DNA of 64,000 nucleotides from the NCBI GenBank assembly GCA_902615425.1, contig CACMPD010000002.1, forward strand, positions 62,001 through 126,000, read 5' to 3'. Position 1 is the stretch's first letter. The number at the start of each line of letters is the position of its first letter. Made by a program: the position numbers and the translations under genes. Shown piece by piece: positions 32,403 through 42,446 of the stretch. Source of the stretch: an uncultured Pelagibacteraceae bacterium (lineage in GTDB: Bacteria > Pseudomonadota > Alphaproteobacteria > Pelagibacterales > Pelagibacteraceae). The notes under the pieces were generated by a model, which saw nothing but the letters and a program-made list of their open reading frames with translations, ran no database searches and was not told the origin of the DNA.

Positions 32403-34517
32403 ATGAAATTAAAGAGTTGTTTAAGATCTTTTATATTTCTAATTCCTTTGACTCTGGTTTTTTCTAAAGCTATAGCGGAGCCAACCTTTGTGCAAAGCAA
32501 ATCACTTGATAACGCCTTTTATTTGGGACTTAACTTTAATAATGATGGTACAAAAATGTATACTGTAAATGCTGGAGCATCGGATGCAGTTATCGAACAT
32601 ATATTAACTACCCCATATGACATTTCAACTGCAATCGTAAATAACACTTTTGGAGTAAGTAGAGGTGGTGATACACAAGCAACACAAGTAGTGTTCAATA
32701 ACGATGGAACAAAAATGTTTATTGTTAACCATGCTGGTAGAAAGTCAGTAGATTACTACTCACTAAGCACTGCATTTGATGTTTCAACTGCTACATTTGA
32801 TGGCGAATATTTTATCTCTGGTCAAGAAAAGAGAGCAAATTCAATTGCATTTAATAATGATGGTACCAGAATGGTTGTTGCTGGTGTAGGAAATAATTCA
32901 CAAGTGCAAATTCATGAATATTCACTAAGCACAGGATTTGATCTTAGCTCCACAGTTACTCATCTTAATACTCAAGACCTAATTTCTTTTCAAAATCACA
33001 TAGATGGAGTTACTTTTAATTACGATGGTACTAAAATGTATACCATTACACTTATGAATAAAGATGGAACAGAAGCACAAGATTTGATGAGTCAGTTTAA
33101 ATTAACTACACCTTATGATGTTTCTACTTTATCACTTGAAGGCACTTATACTGTAAGTTCTGTTAGTGGAGATTCAAGAGAAGTTGTGTTTAGTAATGAT
33201 GGAAGTAAAATGTTTATCATTGATGATGATAATGATAAAGTTCATGAATTTAACTTAAGTTGTAATTGGAGCGTAGTTGATGGTGCTTGTGATGATCCAA
33301 TAACTACCTCTGATGGGGGTAAAGATATTTTAAGCTCAATCGAGTCTCAAACTGCAACCGCGAAACAAATTGCTATACACGCAAGTACTCCAGTTCTTAA
33401 CCGTATGTATTGGTTAAGAAGACATAGAACTAATGACCAATTAAGTGATCAAAATATTAGATTAAATTTTTCTAATTCAATGATGGCATCGCTTTCTAAC
33501 ATTATTCCTATATCAAATAAAACAAATGAAGTTCTAGACAAATTATCAGATGATTGGTCATTTTGGAGTGAGGGTAGTGTAAGTATTGGTAGAACTGGAG
33601 ACACATCTACTTCATCATCTAAAAAAATTAATACCAAGGGCATTACACTTGGCATGGATAAAAAGATAAGCAAAAATAGATTATATGGTTATGCTCTTAG
33701 ATTTGGTAATGATGATGTTGATGTCGGTACATCTGGGACTAATTTAGACACTGAGTCTTTTAGTTTATCTGTTTATGGAACTTTTCCTCATAATGATGAA
33801 AAATTTACTGAAGGTATCATTGGAGTGAGCACTTTAAAGACTGATCATATTAGGAAAGGGGGAGGAAGCACTAGAACAGGAGAGAGAGATGGTGCACAAA
33901 TATTTGGTTCACTTAACTACTTAACAACATATAAAAAAGAGGATTTTAATATTACTCCTAATTTAAGAGTTGATTTAAGCTATACAGAATTATCCGAATA
34001 TAGAGAAAATGGTCCTGCAGCCTTAGTTTACAAAGCTCAAACAATTGAAACTGGAATGATATCTGCTGGTTTTACCATAAGTGATATTTTAGATTATAAT
34101 TCTTTCACGTTTAAACCAAATGGTGGATTAGAACTTGGAGTAGATTTTAGTCCGTCTTCAGATGCAACATATCGTTATCTATCGGAAACTACAGAATATA
34201 CAAAATCAATTGATCAAGATTCTAAAAATTTAAGAGCAAATATTGGATTTGATTTATTAACCGATAATGGTTTTTCCATAATGTCTATCTATGAAAGAAA
34301 TCAAAGTGATAATTCTCATAGCGATACTTTATATTTAGGATTTGGTTATATAAGAACAGATGACACCGAATATGCTATGAAATTAGATAATAATGAAGCA
34401 ACTTTAGATTATAAAAGAAATTTAAGTGGTTTTGATATCAACATAAGTTCTAACTATAGTTTGATGAGTGAATTTCTCGAATATGGAACAAATATTGAAT
34501 TAAGAAATACATTCTGA
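32403..34517 (+). CDS. Beta-propeller-like repeat protein with C-terminal autotransporter-type beta-barrel
   Basis: Signal peptide; recurrent FNNDGTKM(Y/F) / YD(I/V)STA repeats in N-half; barrel-like C-half ending in aromatic Phe (ELRNTF). Confidence 0.75.
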   Translation: MKLKSCLRSFIFLIPLTLVFSKAIAEPTFVQSKSLDNAFYLGLNFNNDGTKMYTVNAGASDAVIEHILTTPYDISTAIVNNTFGVSRGGDTQATQVVFNNDGTKMFIVNHAGRKSVDYYSLSTAFDVSTATFDGEYFISGQEKRANSIAFNNDGTRMVVAGVGNNSQVQIHEYSLSTGFDLSSTVTHLNTQDLISFQNHIDGVTFNYDGTKMYTITLMNKDGTEAQDLMSQFKLTTPYDVSTLSLEGTYTVSSVSGDSREVVFSNDGSKMFIIDDDNDKVHEFNLSCNWSVVDGACDDPITTSDGGKDILSSIESQTATAKQIAIHASTPVLNRMYWLRRHRTNDQLSDQNIRLNFSNSMMASLSNIIPISNKTNEVLDKLSDDWSFWSEGSVSIGRTGDTSTSSSKKINTKGITLGMDKKISKNRLYGYALRFGNDDVDVGTSGTNLDTESFSLSVYGTFPHNDEKFTEGIIGVSTLKTDHIRKGGGSTRTGERDGAQIFGSLNYLTTYKKEDFNITPNLRVDLSYTELSEYRENGPAALVYKAQTIETGMISAGFTISDILDYNSFTFKPNGGLELGVDFSPSSDATYRYLSETTEYTKSIDQDSKNLRANIGFDLLTDNGFSIMSIYERNQSDNSHSDTLYLGFGYIRTDDTEYAMKLDNNEATLDYKRNLSGFDINISSNYSLMSEFLEYGTNIELRNTF

Positions 34518-34540
34518 TTAATATCTAATGTTTTAAAAAT

Positions 34541-35221
34541 TTAAGATATTTTTGAAATTTCACCTTTTTCAAAAGAAATAATTTTATTGCAAATTTTTTT
34601 CAACCTTTCTGAATTGTGTGAAGCAATTAAAGTAATTTTTGATTTTGCAATTCTTTCAAAAATTAGTTGATCAACTTTATCTCTTAAATTTTGATCAGCC
34701 ACTCCAATCCATTCATCTAATAATAAAATATCACTCTCGATATGTAATGATGTAAAAAAAGCTAATCTAAATCTCATTCCCGTAGAGTAAGTTTTTATTG
34801 GTAAATAAAGATAATCACCAAGCTCAGTTTCATTTTTGATTTTTTCTAATAAATTATTTCTTTGATTTTTTTTTATACCCTCAATAATTAATCTAAATTC
34901 TATATTATCAACACCAGTAAGTTCTGGATTAAACCCAAAATTGATATCGATCATAGAACTTATTGAACCAGAAATTTCAATCTTTCCTGAAGAAGGTTGA
35001 AAAATCCCTGCAACCAGTTTTAATAATGAGGTTTTTCCAGACCCGTTAGCTCCAGAGAGTCCGTAAATGCCATTATCAAATTTTAGATTTATATTTCTTA
35101 AGGCCTCTATATAGTTATTTTTAATATTTGAACCAAAAATACCATTAACTATACTTCTTCTCAAAGATAAGTTTTTATTTGAAATGGGATAATTTAAACT
35201 AACATTTTCTAATATAATCAT
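34541..35221 (-). CDS. Polysaccharide/polyol ABC exporter ATPase (KpsT/Wzt type, no C-terminal glycan-binding domain)
   Basis: GLSGANGSGKTSLLKLVAGIFQPSSGKIEISG, YSTGMRFRLAF, LLLDEWIGVAD. Confidence 0.92.
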   Translation of the reverse strand: MIILENVSLNYPISNKNLSLRRSIVNGIFGSNIKNNYIEALRNINLKFDNGIYGLSGANGSGKTSLLKLVAGIFQPSSGKIEISGSISSMIDINFGFNPELTGVDNIEFRLIIEGIKKNQRNNLLEKIKNETELGDYLYLPIKTYSTGMRFRLAFFTSLHIESDILLLDEWIGVADQNLRDKVDQLIFERIAKSKITLIASHNSERLKKICNKIISFEKGEISKIS

Positions 35222-36021
35222 AAATACAATATAGTTTTATTTTCCAAATGTTTATTTATTTTTAGATTAATTAAAAAAATTGTTAACATTATTATCAATG
35301 AGATAAAAAAACTTTGATAAAACTTTTCATCAAAATCATTCATTAATGGGTTTCTAAATAAAACTAAAAAATGATAAAAAGGATTAAAAATAAGAATTTT
35401 TTGAATTTTAGCTGAAACCATATTTTCACTCCATATAATTGGAGTTGCAAAAAAGAAAGCATAAACAAGATTTTCTACAATTTTTTTGACATCTTTATAT
35501 ATCGCTGACATGATTGTAATTAGATAACCTATCATAATTAAGTTGATTAATACTATAAGTAATCCAAGAAGAGCGAAGAACAAACTAAATTGAAATTTAA
35601 AATCAGAAAAAAATAATAATACGAAAATTATAGGGAAGCTATGTAAAAAAATAATAAAGTTTGTGTAAATATTTTCACATACAAAATTTTTAATATCTAT
35701 TTTTTTTTCATTCAATAAGTTTTTCTTATCTTCTAATAATGATGTAAATCCATTTAAACAACTTGAAATAAATAACCATAAAAATACTGATATAGATAAT
35801 CTATAAACAAAATTATTAAAATTATCAGGATTTAAAAATAAAAAGTAACTTAACGATAATACTGAAATTAGAAAAATGCTATTAATTACGTTCCAGAACG
35901 GTCCTAAAATAGTATCTTTATATTTTAAAACTATATTTTTATGTGAATAAAAAATCCATATATCTGAATAAGAAAAGCACTTAAAAAATTCTTTTAAAAA
36001 ATTCATTATAATAATATACAC
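35218..36021 (-). CDS. Polysaccharide ABC exporter permease (ABC-2, KpsM/Wzm type)
   Basis: YKDTILGPFWNVINSIFLISVLSL; hydrophobic; paired with ATPase by 4-nt overlap. Confidence 0.88.
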   Translation of the reverse strand: MYIIIMNFLKEFFKCFSYSDIWIFYSHKNIVLKYKDTILGPFWNVINSIFLISVLSLSYFLFLNPDNFNNFVYRLSISVFLWLFISSCLNGFTSLLEDKKNLLNEKKIDIKNFVCENIYTNFIIFLHSFPIIFVLLFFSDFKFQFSLFFALLGLLIVLINLIMIGYLITIMSAIYKDVKKIVENLVYAFFFATPIIWSENMVSAKIQKILIFNPFYHFLVLFRNPLMNDFDEKFYQSFFISLIIMLTIFLINLKINKHLENKTILYL

Positions 36022-36036
36022 AAGATAATAAATAAG

Positions 36037-37119
36037 ATGAATAATATTTACCTCTCAATAGTTGCTGCAAGTAGAAACGATAACCATGGAGATAAATTAG
36101 ATGAAAGAACTAATTTATTTATTAAAAGTTTAGCTGAAAATTGTAAAAAATATCAAATTCATTCAGAATTAATCCTTGTAGAGTGGAATCAAATACCTAA
36201 TAAAAAAACTTTATCCGATCGATTAAGTTTAATTACAAATGATTATCTAGAAATTAAGATCATACCTGTAAACCAAGATCATCATTTAAAATTACCAAAT
36301 AGTGATCGTTTAGAATTTTTTCAAATGATTGCTAAAAATGTTGGTATTAGAAGAGCAGTAGGTAAGTTTATCCTAGCAACAAATATTGATGTAATTATGA
36401 ATCAAAAACTTTTTAAATTTATTTCAAAAAAAAAATTAAAAGAAAAAATAATTTATAGATGTGATCGTCATTGTGTTGAATATGATTATTCAGGAAATAT
36501 TGAGGATAGTCACCTTGATCAATTTACAAATTTTATTGATAGAAAATACTATTCTTTAGATGTTAAAACAAATGAGAAATATTATGTTTATTCTACCTTT
36601 TTAAATCAATTAAAAAATTTTTTTAAAAGTTTAAGAAGTATTTTTGAAATACAAAAAAATAAAAAAAATTTATTTCAAAAAATCACTATCAAAAACCTTA
36701 TAAGTATTAGTAAAAAGATTATTTTTTTTCTTAAAAATTATAAATTTTTCCAAAAAAAAATATTTACAAATGCTTGTGGTGATTTTACTCTTTTAGATAG
36801 AAATTCTTGGATTGCACTTAAAGGTTATTGTGAGCTGCCAATATATTCTTGGCATTTAGACTCGCTTTTTTTGTGGGAGGCAAGATTTAAAAACTATAAA
36901 TTTCATGATTTTGACAAAAATTATTATATTTTTCATATGAATCATCAAAAAAGTGGTGTGATATCTGTTAAAGAAAAATTGTTTGAAAATTTAGATAAAA
37001 ATAAGATACCTTATTTAACTAATGAAGAATTTCTAGATATAGCTATCAAATTAAGTAAAAATCCAGATTATTTAAAAACCAACGAATTATGGGGTTTACA
37101 TAATAAAAATTTAAATTAA
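36037..37119 (+). CDS. Putative glycosyltransferase-like protein
   Basis: YLSIVAASRNDNHGD, AKNVGIRRAVGKFILATNIDVIM GT2-like architecture. Confidence 0.6.
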   Translation: MNNIYLSIVAASRNDNHGDKLDERTNLFIKSLAENCKKYQIHSELILVEWNQIPNKKTLSDRLSLITNDYLEIKIIPVNQDHHLKLPNSDRLEFFQMIAKNVGIRRAVGKFILATNIDVIMNQKLFKFISKKKLKEKIIYRCDRHCVEYDYSGNIEDSHLDQFTNFIDRKYYSLDVKTNEKYYVYSTFLNQLKNFFKSLRSIFEIQKNKKNLFQKITIKNLISISKKIIFFLKNYKFFQKKIFTNACGDFTLLDRNSWIALKGYCELPIYSWHLDSLFLWEARFKNYKFHDFDKNYYIFHMNHQKSGVISVKEKLFENLDKNKIPYLTNEEFLDIAIKLSKNPDYLKTNELWGLHNKNLN

Positions 37120-37129
37120 ACCTCTTTAT

Positions 37130-38473
37130 ATGTTTAGAAACATATCAGTCATTGGCCTTGGAAAACTTGGTTACCCAATGGCACAGTTTTTGTCGAGTTC
37201 TGGTGCAAAAATCAGTTGTTATGATAAAGATGAAAAACTTGTTGATGATTTAAAAAAAAATCATGGTGAACATTTGCATGAAATAGGTTTGAACAATCTG
37301 GTCAATAATAATAATGATTTAATTTATCATAATAATATCCGTAGTTGTATTAGTGAGGCTGAAATCATTTATATCACTGTTCCTACCCCCTCTAAGTTGG
37401 ATGGATCTTTTTCAAATGAGGTAATAATTGAAATATTAGATGAGGTTGCAGATGTAATAATAAAAAATAAGAAATCTTATATTATAAATATCAATTCAAC
37501 AGTTCAACCTGGGTCAACAGAAAACGAGATAATACCTTTTTTAGAAAGTAAAGGTTTAAAAACTAACGATGATTTTTATCTTATATATAATCCTTATTTT
37601 GTTGCGCTGGGTTCGGTTATTAGAAATCTTGAAGAGCCTGATTATTTATTGGTTGGATCTTCAAGCATATATGCTGCAAAAAAAATTACAAAATTTTACA
37701 ATTCTTTGTATAAAAACCCAAAAATAAGACTTTTGAAATTTAAAGAAGCAGAACTTACAAAACTATTAGTTAATACTTATTTGACAACAAAAATTTCTTA
37801 CTCAAACTTTGTAAAAAATATTTGCAAAAACTTTGATGATATAAGTGATCTAAGAGTTTTAGAGTCAGTTGGTTTGGATGCAAGAATAGGTACTAAATTT
37901 ATGTTACCGGGTGGCCCTTACTCAGGCCCATGTTTGCCAAGAGATAATTTATCTCTTAAAAAATTTTGTTCAGATAACAATATTCAAAACTCTTTTTCAG
38001 ATGAAGTTCAAAAAATTAATAATGAAACGATCGAAAGCTTGTATAAAGTCATATCCACTCTTAAAAATCAATATGGGATTAAATCTTTTGGTTTTTTAGG
38101 CCTTGGCTATAAATCTAATACGCAATGCTTTGAAGAAAGTTATTCAATCAAAATGATGAAATTTTTAGAAAGTTTAAAAATAAAAGTATATTACTATGAC
38201 CCTTATTTAACTGAGAAATTTTCTGCCACAAAAGTAAATAGTTTTGAGGAATTATGTTTAAATAGTGAGATTATTTTCCTGTCTTATATTGATCAACATT
38301 TTAACCCTATTGTACAAGTAAAACATGAAAAAAATATTTGGGATTTGTGGTATCATTTTTCTGATTCTAAATTTAACAGAGTTTTTCATAAAGTATCTGA
38401 CTTCAAAAAATTTGTAACCAAAATATCTAACAAAAACCAAAAAATTATTCAGTTTAATAAAAAGATTGGTTAA
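37130..38473 (+). CDS. UDP-glucose/GDP-mannose-type nucleotide-sugar dehydrogenase
   Basis: GLGKLGYPMAQFL, TVPTPSKLDGSF, GGPYSGPCLPRDN active-site Cys region. Confidence 0.88.
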   Translation: MFRNISVIGLGKLGYPMAQFLSSSGAKISCYDKDEKLVDDLKKNHGEHLHEIGLNNLVNNNNDLIYHNNIRSCISEAEIIYITVPTPSKLDGSFSNEVIIEILDEVADVIIKNKKSYIININSTVQPGSTENEIIPFLESKGLKTNDDFYLIYNPYFVALGSVIRNLEEPDYLLVGSSSIYAAKKITKFYNSLYKNPKIRLLKFKEAELTKLLVNTYLTTKISYSNFVKNICKNFDDISDLRVLESVGLDARIGTKFMLPGGPYSGPCLPRDNLSLKKFCSDNNIQNSFSDEVQKINNETIESLYKVISTLKNQYGIKSFGFLGLGYKSNTQCFEESYSIKMMKFLESLKIKVYYYDPYLTEKFSATKVNSFEELCLNSEIIFLSYIDQHFNPIVQVKHEKNIWDLWYHFSDSKFNRVFHKVSDFKKFVTKISNKNQKIIQFNKKIG

Positions 38474-38637
38474 ACTCGAAATTTTTTTTAATACCAATAT
38501 TTACGACAAAATATATTTCAGATACTCTGATCAGGCTAAGAAATATAACAAATAATTTTGAATTTAAAGTTGATTTTAAATATACAAAAAAAATCAATCA
38601 AAATTTAAAATTATTTGAAGTAAAATATTGAACTATT

Positions 38638-39651
38638 ATGAAAAAAATTTTAGTAACCGGTGGTTTAGGCTTTATTGGTAGTAATTTAATAAGATTATTA
38701 TTATTAAAAAAATTTAAAGTCGTAAATATAGATAATAAGAGTTATTCATCAAGTAGTTACAATACAAAAAATTTTAAAGACAATAAAAATTATCAATTTA
38801 TAAAAGCAGACATTAATAATAAAAAAAAATTAATACAGATATTTAAAAAATTCAAACCGGATGGAATTTTTAATTTAGCTGCATCGACTCATGTTGATAG
38901 ATCTATCGAAAATCAAGTTAGTTTTATCAATAGTAATATTTTGGGTACATATAATCTTTTAGAAGCGCTAAGAGATTATTCTAAAATAAACAAAAATTAC
39001 AAATTAATTCATGTTTCAACAGATGAAATTTACGGCGATATATTAAAAGGAAGTGTTAAAGAAAATTTTCAAGTGAAACCTAGTTCTCCTTATGCAGCAA
39101 CTAAAGCTGCTGCAAATCATTTAGTAAGTTCTTATATTAAAACATTTAAATTAAAAGCGCTAATCGTAAATCCTACAAATAATTATGGTCCGAATCAACA
39201 TCCCGAGAAACTTATCCCAAAAATTATATATAATATCTTAAATAATAAAAGATTACCTATTTATGGAAAAGGCAAAAACAAAAGAGAATGGATTTTTGTT
39301 TCAGATAATTGTGAAGCATTATTTGCAGTTTATAAAAATGGAATAATTGGTGAGTCATATAATATTGGTTCAGGAAAAATAATTTCAAATTTAGCAATTT
39401 GTAAATTATTAATGAGTATTGCAAAAAAAAATAAAGTTTTAGGACAAAATGTCAAAATCCAATTTATAAAAGATAGACCTGGACATGATTTTAGATATTC
39501 AGTTAATAGCTCAAAAATTAAAAAAAAGATTAAATGGAAACCAAAAGTAAAATTATTGGAGGGTCTTGAATATACTTTTAATTGGTATGTAGAGAATAAA
39601 AATTATTTTAATTCGTTTAATAAAAAAGATTTCACAAGAAGAATTGGATGA
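38638..39651 (+). CDS. rfbB: dTDP-glucose 4,6-dehydratase
   Basis: TGGLGFIGSNLI, HVSTDEIYGDI, YAATKAAANHLV, NNYGPNQHPEKLIP. Confidence 0.95.
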   Translation: MKKILVTGGLGFIGSNLIRLLLLKKFKVVNIDNKSYSSSSYNTKNFKDNKNYQFIKADINNKKKLIQIFKKFKPDGIFNLAASTHVDRSIENQVSFINSNILGTYNLLEALRDYSKINKNYKLIHVSTDEIYGDILKGSVKENFQVKPSSPYAATKAAANHLVSSYIKTFKLKALIVNPTNNYGPNQHPEKLIPKIIYNILNNKRLPIYGKGKNKREWIFVSDNCEALFAVYKNGIIGESYNIGSGKIISNLAICKLLMSIAKKNKVLGQNVKIQFIKDRPGHDFRYSVNSSKIKKKIKWKPKVKLLEGLEYTFNWYVENKNYFNSFNKKDFTRRIG

Positions 39652-40421
39652 AGACAAGAGGTATTATTATGCTTGGAGGTAGAGGAATTAGATTAAAACC
39701 AATGACAGAATATATATCTAAACACTTATTACCTGTTTATAATAAGCCCATGGTTTATTACTCCCTGTCATCTTTAATTTACTCAAATATAAGAGAAATT
39801 TTAATTATATGTAATAAGCATGATTTAAACATTTACAAAAAATTACTCAAACCAATAGCTAAAAAATATAAAATCAAATTTAGTTTTGAGTTCCAAAAAA
39901 AAATAGGTGGAGGAATAGCTGAAAGTTTACTAATAGGAGCAAAGTTCATAAATGGTTGTAAAAAAGTTGTATTGATTTTGGGTGACAATTTTTTTTATGG
40001 AAGAGAATTTCCAAGATTATTGAAAAAAACAATTTCAAAAAAAAACAAATCTTTTGTATTTTTATCACCAGTTAAAAATGTTAAGAACTTTGGTATTGCA
40101 TACTTGGATAAAAGAAAAAAATTAAAAAAAATAATTGAAAAGCCCTCTAATTCCAAAAGTAATTTGGCTGTTACAGGACTCTACGTTTATTCCACCAGCC
40201 ATATAAACAATTTGCATAAACTCAAAAGATCTAGAAGAGGTGAACTAGAAATAACAAGTTTCAATAACAGATTATTAAAAAATGATAAACTAGACTACAT
40301 AAATTTAGGTCAAGGAATTACTTGGTTTGATCTTGGAAGTTTTAATAATTTATATCAATGCTCTGAATTTGTAAAAGTTGTTGAAAATAGACAAGGAAAA
40401 AAAATTTCTGGTTTACTTTGA
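39648..40421 (+). CDS. rfbA: Glucose-1-phosphate thymidylyltransferase
   Basis: GGRGIRLKPMTEYISKHLLPVYNKPMVYYSLS, LGDNFFYG, WFDLGSFNNL. Confidence 0.93.
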   Translation: MKTRGIIMLGGRGIRLKPMTEYISKHLLPVYNKPMVYYSLSSLIYSNIREILIICNKHDLNIYKKLLKPIAKKYKIKFSFEFQKKIGGGIAESLLIGAKFINGCKKVVLILGDNFFYGREFPRLLKKTISKKNKSFVFLSPVKNVKNFGIAYLDKRKKLKKIIEKPSNSKSNLAVTGLYVYSTSHINNLHKLKRSRRGELEITSFNNRLLKNDKLDYINLGQGITWFDLGSFNNLYQCSEFVKVVENRQGKKISGLL

Positions 40422-41563
40422 TGAAAAATAAGAGAATAACATTTAATAAGCCTTTTTTTTTTGAAAATGAATTTAAAAAAAATTTATCAATCTTAAAACA
40501 AAAATCCCATTTTTCTTCATTAGGTTATTTTACTGAAAAATGTAAAAACTGGCTATCGCTAAACTTAAATTGTAAAAATGTTTTTCTTGTTCATTCTTGT
40601 ACTGCGGCCCTTGAGATGACTGCTTTATTGTTAAATATTAAAAAAGGTGATGAGATTATTATGCCCTCATACGCTTTTGTATCTTCAGCAAATGCTTTTG
40701 TGCTTAGAGGTGGAAAGCCTGTTTTTGTAGATACGGGCTCAAATAATTGCAACATAGATCCAAACAAGGTTGAGGCAGCAATAACAAAAAGAACCAAGGC
40801 AATATTAGTAGTTCATTATTCAGGTTTTAGTTGCGATTTGGATAAAATTTTAAAAATTGCAAAAAAACATAATTTATTTGTTATAGAGGATGCTGCCCAA
40901 TCAATTTTATCAACATACAAAAATAAAAAATTAGGCTCTATAGGAGATATTGCCACTATTTCTTTTCACGAAACTAAAAATATTCATTGTGGTCAAGGTG
41001 GGGCGTTATTAGTTAATAATGAACGATTTGTGAAAAGAGCAAACATATTACTTGAGAAAGGAACTAATAGATATCTTCACAGAAATAATTTAATAAAAAA
41101 ATACACATGGATTGATCTTGGCTCTTCATTTGCTTTAAATGAAATAAGCGCTGCATATTTGTATACACAATTGGTTAAAGCAAAAGAGATAACTAATCAG
41201 AGAAAAAGAATATATAATTACTATAATAAAAAATTTGAAATTCTTGAAAAAAAAGGTTTTCTTTTAAGACCGCAAATACCGAGACATTCAAAAACTAACT
41301 ATCATATTTATTATATTCTGATTTTAAAAAAAAAAAGAGATGATTTAATAAGTTATCTTAAAAGTAAAAAAATTTCAGCATTATTTCACTACATACCTCT
41401 GCATAAATCAAAGTATGGAAAACAAAATGGAATTGCTAAATTCAGTATGAAAAACACTGATTGGATTTCAAATAGATTATTAAGACTCCCCCTTCATCAT
41501 CGAATAAAAAAAAAAGATATAAATAGAATATGTAATGAAATTCTTTTATTTTGTAAAAGATAA
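40418..41563 (+). CDS. wecE: dTDP-4-amino-4,6-dideoxygalactose transaminase-like DegT/DnrJ/EryC1 aminotransferase (WecE/RffA type)
   Basis: VIEDAAQSIL, SFHETKNIHCGQGGALLVNN, KGTNRYLHRNNLIKKYTWIDLGSSF. Confidence 0.87.
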   Translation: MMKNKRITFNKPFFFENEFKKNLSILKQKSHFSSLGYFTEKCKNWLSLNLNCKNVFLVHSCTAALEMTALLLNIKKGDEIIMPSYAFVSSANAFVLRGGKPVFVDTGSNNCNIDPNKVEAAITKRTKAILVVHYSGFSCDLDKILKIAKKHNLFVIEDAAQSILSTYKNKKLGSIGDIATISFHETKNIHCGQGGALLVNNERFVKRANILLEKGTNRYLHRNNLIKKYTWIDLGSSFALNEISAAYLYTQLVKAKEITNQRKRIYNYYNKKFEILEKKGFLLRPQIPRHSKTNYHIYYILILKKKRDDLISYLKSKKISALFHYIPLHKSKYGKQNGIAKFSMKNTDWISNRLLRLPLHHRIKKKDINRICNEILLFCKR

Positions 41564-41672
41564 ACTAAAAATTTGTATAGTACTTTGATTATGATAATTT
41601 TTATATCTTAAAACAAATAAAATTTTTTAAGTTTTAAATCGATATAAATTAAGTTAAATTAAATTTGATCTT

Positions 41673-42446
41673 ATGACACAAAATTTAATGTATGATGAAA
41701 ATTTTCATAAAGAGTTAATAAAATTAGAAGATAATAACTTTTGGTTTATCTCTAGAAATAAAAGGATAGAACACATTTTAGATAAATATGTAAAAAGCCA
41801 ATTTGATAATTTTTTAGAAATTGGTTGTGGCACGGGGTATGTAACTAAAATGATTGCAAAAAAATTTCCTGATAAAAAGATATATGCCTCAGAATATTTA
41901 TTGTCAGGCTTAAATGAAGCAAAAGAAAGACTTAAAAATTTAAATAACGTTTCTCTTATTAGTTTAGACGCGAGGAAAATTCAGAGTAAAAATAAATATG
42001 ATATAATTGGTGCATTTGATGTTATCGAACATATATCTGAAGAAGATATTGTACTAAAAGAAATCAATAATAGTTTAAAAAAAAATGGAAAGTTTATATT
42101 TTCAGTCCCACAACATCAATTTTTATGGAGTATATATGATGACTTAGGGTTTCATAAAAGAAGATATTCAAGAAAATACTTATTACAAAAGTTAAAAGAA
42201 AATAATTTTGAAATTATCTACATAAATTCATTTAATTCACTTTTATTACCAGCAATGTACGTTTCAAGATTTTTAAACAAATTTAAAAAAAAAGAAGAAT
42301 TTGATATAATGGATGAATTAAAAATAAGTAATTTTTTAAATGGTGTTTTAAAAAAAATTTTAAATTTTGAATATTTTTTGTCTAAAATTGGTATTAATTT
42401 TCGATTTGGGGGTTCTTTAATTGGTATCGCAAAAAAAAAAACCTAA
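41673..42446 (+). CDS. Class I SAM-dependent methyltransferase
   Basis: FLEIGCGTGYVTKMIAKKFP, GAFDVIEHI. Confidence 0.88.
   Translation: MTQNLMYDENFHKELIKLEDNNFWFISRNKRIEHILDKYVKSQFDNFLEIGCGTGYVTKMIAKKFPDKKIYASEYLLSGLNEAKERLKNLNNVSLISLDARKIQSKNKYDIIGAFDVIEHISEEDIVLKEINNSLKKNGKFIFSVPQHQFLWSIYDDLGFHKRRYSRKYLLQKLKENNFEIIYINSFNSLLLPAMYVSRFLNKFKKKEEFDIMDELKISNFLNGVLKKILNFEYFLSKIGINFRFGGSLIGIAKKKT

Noticed and set aside
34518-34560. Bidirectional terminator between the autotransporter-like gene and exporter ATPase
   Set aside because: aatatct...agatatt pairing is short, AT-only and overlaps the ATPase stop region; not convincing
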